A stretch of DNA of 64,000 nt from an uncultured Prevotellaceae bacterium (lineage in GTDB: Bacteria > Bacteroidota > Bacteroidia > Bacteroidales > Muribaculaceae). Under the pieces are notes generated by a model, which searched no databases, was not told the DNA's origin, and was given only the letters and a program-made list of their open reading frames with translations. The position numbers and the translations under genes were made by a program. Below, piece by piece: positions 1 through 8,323 of this stretch; the stretch's first letter is position 1, and every line of letters begins with the position of its first letter. Location of the stretch: positions 233,791 to 297,790 of the forward strand of contig ONKU01000001.1 in assembly GCA_900318535.1 (NCBI GenBank), in the 5' to 3' direction.

Positions 1-652
1 GTGCATTGTCGGGTCGCACGTTATAAAGGCGTGCAGCATTGACCAGCGAGAAGAAGAGATCTCCAAATTCCTTTTCACGGTCGACCTCGCTGTTACCCTT
101 CAATTCGGCCTCCACCTCGTTGAATTCCTCACGCACCTTGTCCCAGACGTCCTCGCGCTGCTGCCAGTCAAATCCCACATTGGCGGCCTTCTCCTGTACT
201 CGCTCCGCCTTGATGAGTGACGGCAGACTGCGTGGTACCCCACTGAGTACCATCTTGTTACCGTCTTTTTCACTCATCTTGATCAGTTCCCAGTTCTTGA
301 GAACCTGAGCCGCAGTATCGGCTTTTTCGTCGCCAAAGACATGCGGATGACGGTAAACCAGCTTCTCGCACAGGGCATCACACACATCGGCGATGTCAAA
401 TTTCCCTTTCTCGTCTCCGATTTTTGCATAAAAGACAATGTGTAACAGCACGTCGCCCAGCTCCTTACGGATTTTATCATCGTCCTCGCCCATAATGGCG
501 TCGGCAAGTTCCATGGTTTCCTCGATGGTGTTGGGACGCAAGCTCTCGTTGGTCTGTTTCCGGTCCCAGGGGCATTTCACGCGCAACTCGTCCAAAATGT
601 CGAGCAGGCGGCCAAAGGCCTCCAATTTCTTCTCTCTGCTGTTGTCAGGCAT
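1..652 (-). CDS. mazG: Nucleoside triphosphate pyrophosphohydrolase MazG (3' end beyond window)
   Basis: An open reading frame runs from an ATG at 652 to the window edge without a stop and gives about 217 residues, so it is a C-terminally cut gene. The translation starts MPDNSREKKLEAFGRLLDIL and carries two MazG domains. The first has CPWDRKQT and an EETMELADA metal-binding helix; the second has EEVNEVEAEL followed by EFGDLFFSLVNAARL. Family members hydrolyse NTPs to NMP and pyrophosphate in the cytosol, clearing non-canonical nucleotides. By comparison with full-length MazG about 40 residues are missing. It diverges from the porin gene, and the two promoters lie in one palindrome. Confidence 0.9.
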   Translation of the reverse strand, partial: MPDNSREKKLEAFGRLLDILDELRVKCPWDRKQTNESLRPNTIEETMELADAIMGEDDDKIRKELGDVLLHIVFYAKIGDEKGKFDIADVCDALCEKLVYRHPHVFGDEKADTAAQVLKNWELIKMSEKDGNKMVLSGVPRSLPSLIKAERVQEKAANVGFDWQQREDVWDKVREEFNEVEAELKGNSEVDREKEFGDLFFSLVNAARLYNVRPDNA

Positions 653-684
653 GTTGTTGTATTGATAAATCAATGAATAATTGC

Positions 685-723
685 GCAAATTTACACAGAA
701 TTCGGAATTCAGTGTAAATTTGC
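685..723. promoter_or_regulatory. 39-bp palindrome holding divergent -7 promoter elements
   Basis: Two perfect 12-bp arms (685-696 and 712-723) flank a core made of two GAATTC hexamers around a single G. Only the A/A pair at 697/711 breaks the symmetry. Each arm carries the Bacteroidetes -7 box TAAATTTG, at 715-722 for the porin and at 686-693 on the minus strand for mazG. The site could be a shared promoter and also a dimeric-repressor operator. That it is an operator is inference. Confidence 0.6.
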
Positions 724-749
724 AGCCAGATTTTTTTAAATACCACATC

Positions 750-1970
750 ATGAAAACTAAATTGAATAAGAAAGCATTCTTTCTCGCCCTATTCACCAGC
801 CTGCTGACATTGACAGCCATGGCTCAGGGCAACAACACACGCATGGGCGGTGACGACGAGGATACAGAATCCCTGGCCGAGCGCATCTTCAATCTCGAGA
901 AAAAGACCAACGCCTTTAACTTCCACATCAACTTCGCATCAAGCCTGATGGCCGAGGACGCACATCACGGCGAATGGGACACCCGCTTCATCTGCCGTGA
1001 CCTGCGCCTTGACATCAAGGGTGACATCACGCCCAAGGTCTTCTACCGTCTGCGCCACCAATTCAATATCAACCAGAATGCCAAGGGATTAGACCGATTT
1101 GCCAAAGCCACCGACATCATGATGGTGGGCTACCGCCCCAGTAGCAAGGTGGAAATCGCCGCTGGCAAGCTGTGCCAGATTTGGGGCGGCTTTGAGTATG
1201 ACCAGAACCCGATGGAGATCTACCGCTACAGTGATTTGGTGGAAATGATGGACATCTTCATGGCCGGAGCGATGGTGAGCTACCACCCCATTCCCAGCCA
1301 AGAGTTGGCCCTGCAGGTTACCAACAGCTATAATGACTCGTTCAACGAGGAACTGGGCGTTGGCCCCCAAGTGGTGTCCAGCGACCTGATGAAACCCGAA
1401 AGGCTGAGCCGTAGCCGCGCGCCGCTCACCTATATTGTGAACTGGAACGGCAACCTCTTTCACAACCAGTTGCAGACCCGCTGGGCATGGGGCATCCAGA
1501 CCCAGGCCAAGCACAAATACTCCCGCATGTGGACCCTGGGACAACAGCTCAATCTGCCCAATTACCAGCTGTATCTCGACTATTATGGCGAATGGGATGA
1601 TGTGGACCGCCTGCACTATGCGACCATTGATCTGCAAGACATGCTTGCACCAGGCTCGACCCACGCGGGCAAGGTGCACAGTCACTCGCTGGTTGCCAAG
1701 ATGAACTGGCAGTTTGCGCCCAAGTGGAACCTGATGCTCAAGGGCACCTACGAGACGACGAGCATGGCACGCATCGAGGAACTGCACAACTACCGCAAAT
1801 CGATTGGCTACCTGGGCAGTCTGGAGTACTGGCCCCTGCCGAAGCACGATTTCCGCGTCTTTCTCGCCTACCTTGGACATAAATACAATTTCAACAAGTA
1901 CTGCAACCTCAACAGCTACAGCACCAACCGTGTGGAGTTGGGCTTCATGTACCGCATCAAGTGCTACTAA
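750..1970 (+). CDS. Phosphate-selective-type outer-membrane porin (OprP/OprO family)
   Basis: This is a 406-residue secreted protein. The start at 750 is preferred over an upstream in-frame ATG because it begins directly with a signal peptide (MKTKLNKKAFF, then a hydrophobic run and AMAQ). The mature part opens with a short polar/coiled segment (AERIFNLEKKTN), and then shows the alternating pattern of a beta-barrel with many aromatic residues, ending MYRIKCY. The body (FICRDLRLDIKGDITPKVFY, aromatic strands) resembles the OprP/OprO porin family. Members form outer-membrane pores for anions; the true substrate here is unknown. The gene stands alone with its own promoter at 715-722. Confidence 0.75.
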   Translation: MKTKLNKKAFFLALFTSLLTLTAMAQGNNTRMGGDDEDTESLAERIFNLEKKTNAFNFHINFASSLMAEDAHHGEWDTRFICRDLRLDIKGDITPKVFYRLRHQFNINQNAKGLDRFAKATDIMMVGYRPSSKVEIAAGKLCQIWGGFEYDQNPMEIYRYSDLVEMMDIFMAGAMVSYHPIPSQELALQVTNSYNDSFNEELGVGPQVVSSDLMKPERLSRSRAPLTYIVNWNGNLFHNQLQTRWAWGIQTQAKHKYSRMWTLGQQLNLPNYQLYLDYYGEWDDVDRLHYATIDLQDMLAPGSTHAGKVHSHSLVAKMNWQFAPKWNLMLKGTYETTSMARIEELHNYRKSIGYLGSLEYWPLPKHDFRVFLAYLGHKYNFNKYCNLNSYSTNRVELGFMYRIKCY

Positions 1971-2029
1971 GCGTAAGGCTTGAAAAGCACAGTGTCAACA
2001 AGTTGGAGTGGTGATTTCAAGATTTTTTG

Positions 2030-2037
2030 TATATTTG
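2030..2037 (+). promoter_or_regulatory. -7 promoter element for the metallophosphoesterase gene
   Basis: TATATTTG matches the Bacteroidetes -7 consensus TAnnTTTG and lies 31 bases before the ATG at 2069. Confidence 0.55.
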
Positions 2038-2068
2038 TGGCCCTAAACAACAAAGGCATTAACTACTT

Positions 2069-3157
2069 ATGGCAAAATTCTTCATCATAGCGCTGACCGT
2101 GATGCTGGTCATGCAGGGGTTCGTATCGTGGCACGTGTGGCGCGTGCTGCCTTTCTCGACGCCTGTCAAGCTTATCGTTCTCGTGCTCATGCTGCTGGCA
2201 CTTGCCTGCATGGTGCTGCAATTCAAGAGCGACAGCCTGCCGCTGGGCATGGCCACTGCAATGTATGAGATCGGCAACTCATGGCTGATCATCATGTTCT
2301 ACCTGCTGATGGCCTTCCTCGTGCTCGACATCGGGCGGCTGGTGCACCTGGTGCCTGCCACATGGCTTCGCGGCAATGCCATCACCTCGCTGGTGTTGAC
2401 GGGATTGATGCTGGTCACCTTTATTGCAGGAAATATCCATTACCACAACAAGCAAAGGCAGGAAATCAACCTCACAACTGACAAACATCTTGAGCGACCG
2501 CTGAAAATCGTGATGCTGAGCGACTTGCACGCCGGATTCCATAACCGCCGTGCCGAGGTTGGGCGCTGGGTGAACATGATCAATGCCGAGAAAGCCGACC
2601 TTATCCTAATCGCCGGCGACATGATTGACGGCAACGTGCGCCCTCTGCTGGCACAGGGAACTGCCGAAGAGCTGCAGCGCCTCAACGCTCCCACTATCGC
2701 ATGCCTGGGCAATCACGAATACATCACCGGCATTGACAAGGCACTGAACTTGCTGGAACAAACGGGCATCCGCATCCTGCGCGACAAGAGCATCAGCGTA
2801 GGCGACGTGACCATCATTGGACGTGACGACCGCAGCAACCGCAGCCGCAAAAGCATTGCTCAGCTCATGCGAGGCGTTACGCGTGGCGATTACATCATTC
2901 TGCTTGACCACCAGCCATTTAACCTGGCTGAAGCCGAGCAAAACGGTGTAGACCTGCAGCTGAGCGGCCATACCCACCGCGGCCAGGTTTGGCCTTTGAA
3001 CTGGGTGACCAAGAAGATGTATGAGTGTGATTACGGCCAGTGGCGCAGGGGCAAGACAGATTATTATGTGAGCTCGGGTATGGGCATCTGGGGCGGTAAA
3101 TTCCGCATCGGCACCGACTCGGAGTATGCTGTCATTACTGTCACGCCTAACAAGTGA
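2069..3157 (+). CDS. Membrane-anchored calcineurin-like metallophosphoesterase
   Basis: The protein has 362 residues. Residues 1-125 hold four hydrophobic membrane segments; from about 145 a cytosolic phosphoesterase domain follows. The metal-binding motifs are all visible: SDLHAG (Asp152, His154), GDMIDG (Asp184), GNHE (Asn215, His216), DHQP (His281) and GHTHRGQ (His301, His303). This matches the YkuE/YaeI group, some of whose members act on lipid or UDP-linked substrates at the membrane. The substrate cannot be read from the sequence. It is a single-gene unit that converges on the araC-family gene downstream. Confidence 0.85.
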   Translation: MAKFFIIALTVMLVMQGFVSWHVWRVLPFSTPVKLIVLVLMLLALACMVLQFKSDSLPLGMATAMYEIGNSWLIIMFYLLMAFLVLDIGRLVHLVPATWLRGNAITSLVLTGLMLVTFIAGNIHYHNKQRQEINLTTDKHLERPLKIVMLSDLHAGFHNRRAEVGRWVNMINAEKADLILIAGDMIDGNVRPLLAQGTAEELQRLNAPTIACLGNHEYITGIDKALNLLEQTGIRILRDKSISVGDVTIIGRDDRSNRSRKSIAQLMRGVTRGDYIILLDHQPFNLAEAEQNGVDLQLSGHTHRGQVWPLNWVTKKMYECDYGQWRRGKTDYYVSSGMGIWGGKFRIGTDSEYAVITVTPNK

Positions 3158-3205
3158 TGGAGCGGCCATGGCAGAGCCGTGGCACAGAGTGACTTAAGGT
3201 CACAA

Positions 3206-4069
3206 TCATTTCCATTTCTTGGGGGAAACGCCGACTGCTTCCTTGAAATACTTGCCGAAGAAGGACTGGTTGGGGAAATGCAGCTCGTCGGCGATTTGTT
3301 GGATAGAGTAACGGCCGCTGCGCAACATTGTCTTGGCCTCCAGGATAACATAATCCTTAATCCATTTTGTCGGGTGCCGTCCCGTTTTCTCGTAGATGAC
3401 GTGGGACATGTACTTGAGCGAGAGGCCCATCTGGGCGGCATAGAAGCCCACGTCACGGTGCTCGCGGTAATTCTCGTGCACACATTGCAGGAAACGCGCG
3501 ACAATCTCGTCTTGCCGTGACGGTTTGGCATCGGGGTTACTATTCCCTGCCTGCCCTATGATGCTGCCCATGAGGTTGAGACAACTGGCAATACTCTCTT
3601 CCCTATTGCGGGCAAAGGCATTATTGAGCATGATGGTCCTCATCATGCCATAAACCTGCTTCAACATCGTCATGTGCTCGCCATGCAGCTTCCAAGTCAC
3701 CACTGGCTGGTCTTGTTGCTGCATAGTAGTCATGCTGCAGGAGAATAACATGAGGATTACACGGGCATCGTCACTCACCGCCACACGCTCAAGCATCGCG
3801 TTTGCTCCAATCAAGGCACAGCAGCCAGCTTTCACGACCGAATCATGGAAGTTGACATTTAAGCCGACTTCGCCGCTCTCGACAATGAGCAAATGAGGCA
3901 TGGATAACTTCATGGGGAAACGTCCTGGAACGCTTTGCGCCTCAGAGTGTGCCAACGGCGATGCCAGACTGTCCATAATCAGCATTTTGTCACCCAGGGT
4001 AACGGCTGTATCGTTGACAGGCAGTATCGACTTGTTGAACAGATTTAGTGCTTGTTCCTCCATTTCCAT
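3206..4069 (-). CDS. AraC-family transcriptional regulator
   Basis: A 287-residue cytosolic regulator. Residues 1-175 form an AraC-type sensing domain without a clear ligand signature. Residues 190-287 hold the double helix-turn-helix: the first helix pair is around FYAAQMGLSLKYMSHVIYEK, the second around YSIQQIADELHFPNQSFFGK, with the family ending FKEAVGVSPKKWK. It is divergent from the DUF486 gene, and the two -7 boxes are only 33 bases apart, so it may control itself and that gene. That target is inference. Confidence 0.85.
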   Translation of the reverse strand: MEMEEQALNLFNKSILPVNDTAVTLGDKMLIMDSLASPLAHSEAQSVPGRFPMKLSMPHLLIVESGEVGLNVNFHDSVVKAGCCALIGANAMLERVAVSDDARVILMLFSCSMTTMQQQDQPVVTWKLHGEHMTMLKQVYGMMRTIMLNNAFARNREESIASCLNLMGSIIGQAGNSNPDAKPSRQDEIVARFLQCVHENYREHRDVGFYAAQMGLSLKYMSHVIYEKTGRHPTKWIKDYVILEAKTMLRSGRYSIQQIADELHFPNQSFFGKYFKEAVGVSPKKWK

Positions 4070-4085
4070 TCAGTGATTGGGAGTG

Positions 4086-4093
4086 CAAATATA
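4086..4093 (-). promoter_or_regulatory. -7 promoter element for the araC-family gene
   Basis: The minus strand reads TATATTTG, 17 bases upstream of the ATG at 4069. It lies back to back with the + strand element at 4126-4133. Confidence 0.5.
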
Positions 4094-4125
4094 GGCAAAA
4101 ATGGTTAGAAGTCAGAATAAATGAC

Positions 4126-4133
4126 TAATTTTG
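4126..4133 (+). promoter_or_regulatory. -7 promoter element for the DUF486 gene
   Basis: TAATTTTG fits TAnnTTTG, about 40 bases before the ATG at 4173. Confidence 0.5.
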
Positions 4134-4172
4134 CGCCGCAAAAAAACAATAATCTTGAATAACGAATAAGGC

Positions 4173-4556
4173 ATGCATCACCTGCAACAATTTTACACCA
4201 TCGGACTGCTCATCGTGTCCAACATCTTCATGACATTTGCCTGGTACGGGCATTTGAAGCTGCAACAAATCAAGGTCTTCACCGACAATACCCCGCTCTA
4301 TGTCATCATCCTGCTCTCATGGCTGCTGGCACTGCCCGAGTACTCGTGCCAGGTTCCTGCCAACCGCATTGGCTTTGAAGGCAACGGAGGCCCGTTCTCG
4401 CTCATGCAGCTCAAGGTGATCCAGGAGGTGGTATCTCTAACGGTGTTTACCGTGTTTATCACGGTTTTCTTCCAGGGAGAATCGTTGCGCTGGAATCATT
4501 TGGCAGGATTCATCTGCCTGGTGATGGCGGTGTTCTTCGTCTTCCACAAGTGGTAA
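4173..4556 (+). CDS. DUF486 small membrane protein
   Basis: A 127-residue protein with four predicted membrane helices. The signature SNIFMTFAWYGHLK near the start, the SWLLALPEYSCQVPANRIG segment in the middle and the last helix ending FFVFHKW are those of DUF486, a branch of the small drug/metabolite transporter superfamily. No substrate is known for the family. Its stop lies 7 bases from the stop of the convergent DUF2284 gene. Confidence 0.85.
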   Translation: MHHLQQFYTIGLLIVSNIFMTFAWYGHLKLQQIKVFTDNTPLYVIILLSWLLALPEYSCQVPANRIGFEGNGGPFSLMQLKVIQEVVSLTVFTVFITVFFQGESLRWNHLAGFICLVMAVFFVFHKW

Positions 4557-4562
4557 CGGCAC

Positions 4563-5117
4563 TCACGGCTCAAACAAGGCCGTGACCAGTGTAATGTGCT
4601 TGGGCAACGAGCCGTCGGTGCTCCATTCCAGGTCGATACCCAGCAAGTCACGCGTCATCGCGACGATGTCAAAACCGACCGACTCCAGCGAGTGACGCAG
4701 TTTGTCGGGATAGCGGCAAGGCTTGCCTTCAACACGGGTGCAACCCTCGGGGCACAGCACACAACGAAAAGTAAAACAACGGCTGCCAGGCAGTTCACGT
4801 TCCATTTCATACAATTGCGGCAGCAAGGTTTTCCACACCTCATTCATCGCTTCGCGGCCCGTTGCCGTCGATTGTTCGGCGGAAGTGCAAGCGGCACGGG
4901 TCTCCTCGTCAAACTCGATGGTCGTGCCCATCAGTTTCACGGTCTTGTAGCCATCGCTGACTGTGCAGGGGTCAAAGTCAAATGGCGGACAGCCCCACGA
5001 CGTGCCATAACCCGGACATTGCAGGCAATAGGCACCGATGCGCTCCACGTCACGATAGCGACGGATGAACTCATCGGCAGCAATGGTCACCTCTTTAGTC
5101 TTCACTGAATACTTCAT
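4563..5117 (-). CDS. DUF2284 predicted metal-binding protein
   Basis: A 184-residue soluble protein with two cysteine clusters: CLQCPGYGTSWGCPP with FDPC (residues about 32-51), and RCVLCPEGCTR with KPCRYP (about 118-133). This pattern is typical of DUF2284, which is thought to bind an iron-sulfur centre or another metal; no reaction is established. There is no second Met before residue 63, so the start at 5117 is firm, yet the -7 box lies only 5 bases upstream, which suggests an almost leaderless mRNA. Confidence 0.8.
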   Translation of the reverse strand: MKYSVKTKEVTIAADEFIRRYRDVERIGAYCLQCPGYGTSWGCPPFDFDPCTVSDGYKTVKLMGTTIEFDEETRAACTSAEQSTATGREAMNEVWKTLLPQLYEMERELPGSRCFTFRCVLCPEGCTRVEGKPCRYPDKLRHSLESVGFDIVAMTRDLLGIDLEWSTDGSLPKHITLVTALFEP

Positions 5118-5122
5118 GGTTG

Positions 5123-5130
5123 CAAAATTA
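5123..5130 (-). promoter_or_regulatory. -7 promoter element for the DUF2284 gene
   Basis: The minus strand reads TAATTTTG ending 5 bases before the ATG. The predicted transcription start falls at or next to the start codon. Confidence 0.45.
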
Positions 5131-5142
5131 GGCGATAGTGAT

Positions 5143-5150
5143 TACCTTTG
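5143..5150 (+). promoter_or_regulatory. -7 promoter element for the HAD hydrolase gene
   Basis: TACCTTTG fits TAnnTTTG and lies 28 bases before the ATG at 5179. Confidence 0.55.
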
Positions 5151-5178
5151 CAAGTGATTTTCAAAAAAATGACACATC

Positions 5179-5820
5179 ATGGATACAAACAACAATAAGA
5201 TGCACGTCGTGTTTGACCTGGGCGGCGTTGTGTTCCGCCTGGACAAGATGATTGCCATCCAGCGGTTCAAGGAAATCGGCGTTGAACGGGTCGAGGAGTT
5301 TCTTGACGATTATGCCCAGAAAGGCATTTTCGGGGACCTCGAGGCCGGCAAACTCACTGCCGAGCAATACCGCGACGAGTTGAGCCGCATAGTGGGCAAA
5401 CTATTGACAATGGAGCAGTTGGAATATGCCTGGACGGGATATGCCGCAGAGCTGTATCAGCGCAACTTCGATGCCCTGCTGCGATTGCGGCAGGAAGGGT
5501 TTCCCGTTGCCCTGCTGTCTAATACCAACCCCTTCATGATGCGATGGGCACGCAGCAATGAGTTTGACGGCCACGGCAATGGCCTGGACCACTACTTTGA
5601 CCGCCTGTACCTGAGCTACGAAATGCGCATGATGAAGCCATCACCTGAAATTTTCAAGGCGATGATTGACGGCGAACAAACCGTCCCCGAGGACATCCTG
5701 TTCATTGACGACAGCGCCCGCAACTGCGAGGCTGCAGCCGCCTTGGGCATCCAGGCCCTTAACCCCGACAACGGCGGCGACTGGCGAGGCGATGTCTTCT
5801 CTATCTTGGGAATCGACTAG
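5179..5820 (+). CDS. HAD-superfamily hydrolase (YihX-like phosphatase)
   Basis: A 213-residue cytosolic protein. HAD motif I is VFDLGGVVFRLD (residues 10-21), motif II is ALLSNTNP, the conserved Lys lies in MKPSPEIF, and motif IV is FIDDSARN. The cap region between motifs I and II is helical, as in subfamily IA. Relatives dephosphorylate small sugar or nucleotide phosphates (YihX: alpha-glucose-1-phosphate). The second acidic residue of motif I is Gly, which is usual in the YihX-like group. The substrate is unknown. Confidence 0.8.
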   Translation: MDTNNNKMHVVFDLGGVVFRLDKMIAIQRFKEIGVERVEEFLDDYAQKGIFGDLEAGKLTAEQYRDELSRIVGKLLTMEQLEYAWTGYAAELYQRNFDALLRLRQEGFPVALLSNTNPFMMRWARSNEFDGHGNGLDHYFDRLYLSYEMRMMKPSPEIFKAMIDGEQTVPEDILFIDDSARNCEAAAALGIQALNPDNGGDWRGDVFSILGID

Positions 5821-5822
5821 AT

Positions 5823-5857
5823 GTTCTAGAGAATCTAGGTATTCTAGATTGTCTAGA
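5823..5857. repeat. Short CTAG-rich intergenic repeat
   Basis: Four copies of a TCTAG(A/G) motif recur every 8-10 bases between the HAD stop and the terminator hairpin. CTAG is usually a rare tetranucleotide, so the run stands out. Confidence 0.5.
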
Positions 5858-5865
5858 ATAACACA

Positions 5866-5899
5866 AACAGGGTGGCCCCGATGGGGACCACCCTGTTGT
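5866..5899. terminator. Bidirectional terminator hairpin
   Basis: Arms ACAGGGTGG-CCCC and GGGG-A-CCACCCTGT pair with one bulged A. The hairpin sits between the convergent HAD and S9 peptidase genes, with a T-rich tail on the + strand. Confidence 0.75.
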
Positions 5900-5920
5900 T
5901 TGGATTGATGAACTGTATTA

Positions 5921-8128
5921 TCAGTTCTTTTTCTCCTCGGCTGCGGGAGCGGGATTAACGGCAGCCTTGGCTGCAGCGATGGAATCCTGCTCGGCCTTGT
6001 ACTGCTTGGCGGCCTCACTGCCCGGTTTCAGCCACGTGTCGAGCCAGCGGAAGAACTCACGTTGCCACAGGATGCTGTTCTGGGGTTTGAGAATCCAGTG
6101 GTTCTCGTCGGGGAAGAGCAGCAGACGTGCGGGCAAGCCCTTGATCTTGGCGGCATTGAATGCCTGGCAAGCCTGGGTGAAGACGATGCGGTAGTCGAGT
6201 TCACCAGCGGTGCACATGATGGGAGTATCCCAGTTCTGTACGTAGTTCTTGGGGTTGGCCTGGGTGTAGGAACGCTGAGCGGTAGCGTTGTTCTTCTCCC
6301 AGAACGGCCCACCCAGATCCCACTGTACGAACCACATCTCCTCGGTCTCAAGGTACTGGGCCTCAAGGTTGAAGATACCAGCGTGAGCCAGGAAGCAAGC
6401 GAAACGCTTGTTGTGGTTACCAGCCAGGAAGTAAACCGAATAGCCACCGTAGCTGGCACCGACAGCACCAATGTGGTCACCATCGATGTAAGGCTCCTTC
6501 TTCATGTAATCGACTGCTGCCAGGTAGTCACGCATGTTCTGGCCGCCGTAATCGCCACTGATCTGGGCATTCCACTCGGTGCCGAAGCCCGGCAGACCGC
6601 GACGGTTGGGCAGGATAACGATGTAGCCGTTGCTGGCCATGATGCGCATGTTCCAGCGATAGCTCCAGAACTGGCTCACAGGCGACTGGGGACCGCCCTC
6701 ACAGAACAGGATAGCGGGATACTTCTTGTTCGGGTCGAAGTTGGGCGGGTAGCATACCCAAGTAGTCATCAGCTTGCCGTCGGTGGTGGGCACCATGCGC
6801 TTCTCGATGCCGATGGGATCCACCTGAGCGAGCATCTCGTCGTTGACATGGGTGAGCTGAACGGGCTCCTTGCCCATCTGTACGCTATAGATCTCGTTGG
6901 GGGTCTGGTAGCTGTGCTGGCAAGTGATAACGGTCTCGTTGTCGGCAAATGCCAGACCATCGTAGTCACACACGCCCATGGCAATGGTATCCACCTTTTG
7001 GGTAGCCACATCCATGCGGAAGATGGGCTGCACACCCTGGAACGGGCAGATGAAATAGATGGCCTTTTCGTCGGGCGACCAGGCGATAGCGTCAACGCTG
7101 TAGTCCCAATTTGCGGTCAGGTCCTGCTTGTTGCCGTTCTCGTCCATGAAGAAGATGCGGTTCTTGTCGGCCTCATAGCCGTCGTGCTCCATCGAGAGCC
7201 AAGCCATCTGTCCCTTGCTGTTGATGATGGGATAAGTGTCATAACCCATCATGCCCTGGGTCAGGTTCTCGGCCTTGCCGGTCTCCAAGTCATACTTGTA
7301 CAGGTCGCTATTGGTCGAGAAGGCATAGTCCTTACCCGTTTTCTTGCGGCTGACGTACACGAGGCTCTTGCTGTCGGGTGTCCAAGCCAGCGACTCGATA
7401 CCGCCCCAAGGCCTCATGGGCGACTCGTAAGGCTCACCCTCCAGGACGTCCTTCACGTTACCAGCCTTGCTGCCATCGAAGTCAGCAACAAAGGGGTGAG
7501 GAATAGCGGTTACCCACTCGTCCCAATGCTTGTACATCATGTCGTCATAGAGCTTGCCGGTGGTCTTATCCAGATCGGGATAAACATCCTGGACCGTTTG
7601 ACCGAACTTCACGGGAGAAATCATGACCACGCGCTTCTCATCGGGCGAGAACACGAATCCCTCGATACCCTCCTCGAGGTTGCTCACGCAGCTGCGTCCG
7701 CCGCCGTCGGCATTCATGGTCCAGAGCTGAGGCATCTTAGCCTCGCCATCCTCGGTGTAGATAAAGGCGATTTTCTTACCTCCATCGATCCACACATAGT
7801 TACTCTCACTGCGCGGAGTGTTGGTGATCTGGCGGGCGTTCTGGCCATCGATGTCCATTACCCACAGGTCGCAGTTACCCTTGTTGGCGGCGATATCATA
7901 ATGGGTGACGCCGTAAAGGATCTTCTTGCCGTCGGGCGACACTTGCGGACCACCCACACGACCCAACAAATTAAGGAATTCGGGAGTAAACTCTTTCTTC
8001 TCCATCTTGGAAGTGGATTTTTCGGTGGCAGGAGCCTGACCAGGAGCCGCTTCCTGCTTGGAGCAGGTCGAAGAGGTCAACAGAGTCAAGACTGCAACCG
8101 ACATTGCTGTAATTCTTGCTAATTTCAT
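5921..8128 (-). CDS. S9-family (prolyl oligopeptidase-type) serine peptidase, probable lipoprotein
   Basis: A 735-residue exported enzyme. The N-terminal signal sequence ends near LTSSTC (Cys22), an imperfect lipobox. Residues about 45-470 hold repeated WD40-like/TolB-type propeller blades (SPDGKK, SPDEKR, TPDSKS, SPDEKA). The C-terminal part, about 490-710, is the alpha/beta-hydrolase domain with GASYGGYS (nucleophile Ser), AGELDYRI (Asp) and DENHWI (His). Relatives are dipeptidyl- or acylaminoacyl-peptidases that trim peptides in the periplasm or at the cell surface. The tail is rich in Ala, Glu and Lys. Single-gene unit. Confidence 0.88.
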   Translation of the reverse strand: MKLARITAMSVAVLTLLTSSTCSKQEAAPGQAPATEKSTSKMEKKEFTPEFLNLLGRVGGPQVSPDGKKILYGVTHYDIAANKGNCDLWVMDIDGQNARQITNTPRSESNYVWIDGGKKIAFIYTEDGEAKMPQLWTMNADGGGRSCVSNLEEGIEGFVFSPDEKRVVMISPVKFGQTVQDVYPDLDKTTGKLYDDMMYKHWDEWVTAIPHPFVADFDGSKAGNVKDVLEGEPYESPMRPWGGIESLAWTPDSKSLVYVSRKKTGKDYAFSTNSDLYKYDLETGKAENLTQGMMGYDTYPIINSKGQMAWLSMEHDGYEADKNRIFFMDENGNKQDLTANWDYSVDAIAWSPDEKAIYFICPFQGVQPIFRMDVATQKVDTIAMGVCDYDGLAFADNETVITCQHSYQTPNEIYSVQMGKEPVQLTHVNDEMLAQVDPIGIEKRMVPTTDGKLMTTWVCYPPNFDPNKKYPAILFCEGGPQSPVSQFWSYRWNMRIMASNGYIVILPNRRGLPGFGTEWNAQISGDYGGQNMRDYLAAVDYMKKEPYIDGDHIGAVGASYGGYSVYFLAGNHNKRFACFLAHAGIFNLEAQYLETEEMWFVQWDLGGPFWEKNNATAQRSYTQANPKNYVQNWDTPIMCTAGELDYRIVFTQACQAFNAAKIKGLPARLLLFPDENHWILKPQNSILWQREFFRWLDTWLKPGSEAAKQYKAEQDSIAAAKAAVNPAPAAEEKKN

Positions 8129-8187
8129 ACAATAAAAGTGTTACTGATGTTATAGTGGTTAAATTGGTTTTCAGACGTTTCAAACCG

Positions 8188-8195
8188 CAAATTTA
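8188..8195 (-). promoter_or_regulatory. -7 promoter element for the S9 peptidase gene
   Basis: The minus strand reads TAAATTTG, 60 bases before the ATG at 8128. Confidence 0.5.
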
Positions 8196-8290
8196 GGACT
8201 TTTCCGTTACCGATGCAATATTTCGCGGCAAGTTTTTGTTTTACTTCATTTCATAGGGGTGAAAAGTTAGCTTTTATGGAATAAAAACTG

Positions 8291-8298
8291 TACCTTTG
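8291..8298 (+). promoter_or_regulatory. -7 promoter element for the B3/B4-domain, Sua5 and thioredoxin genes
   Basis: TACCTTTG, 25 bases before the ATG at 8324. The next two genes follow at 15 and 35 bases, so it probably serves all three. Confidence 0.55.
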
Positions 8299-8323
8299 CA
8301 CCAATTTTCAAGAGACGATAGCA

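Noticed and set aside
1089-1880. A 263-codon minus-strand frame inside the porin gene
   Set aside because: Antisense shadow without motifs or promoter; the porin is well supported.
6062-8122. A 686-codon open frame on the + strand, antisense to the S9 peptidase
   Set aside because: It has no family resemblance, is rich in Val, Leu, His and Ala as expected of an antisense shadow of a GC-rich gene, and the minus strand encodes a complete peptidase with all motifs.
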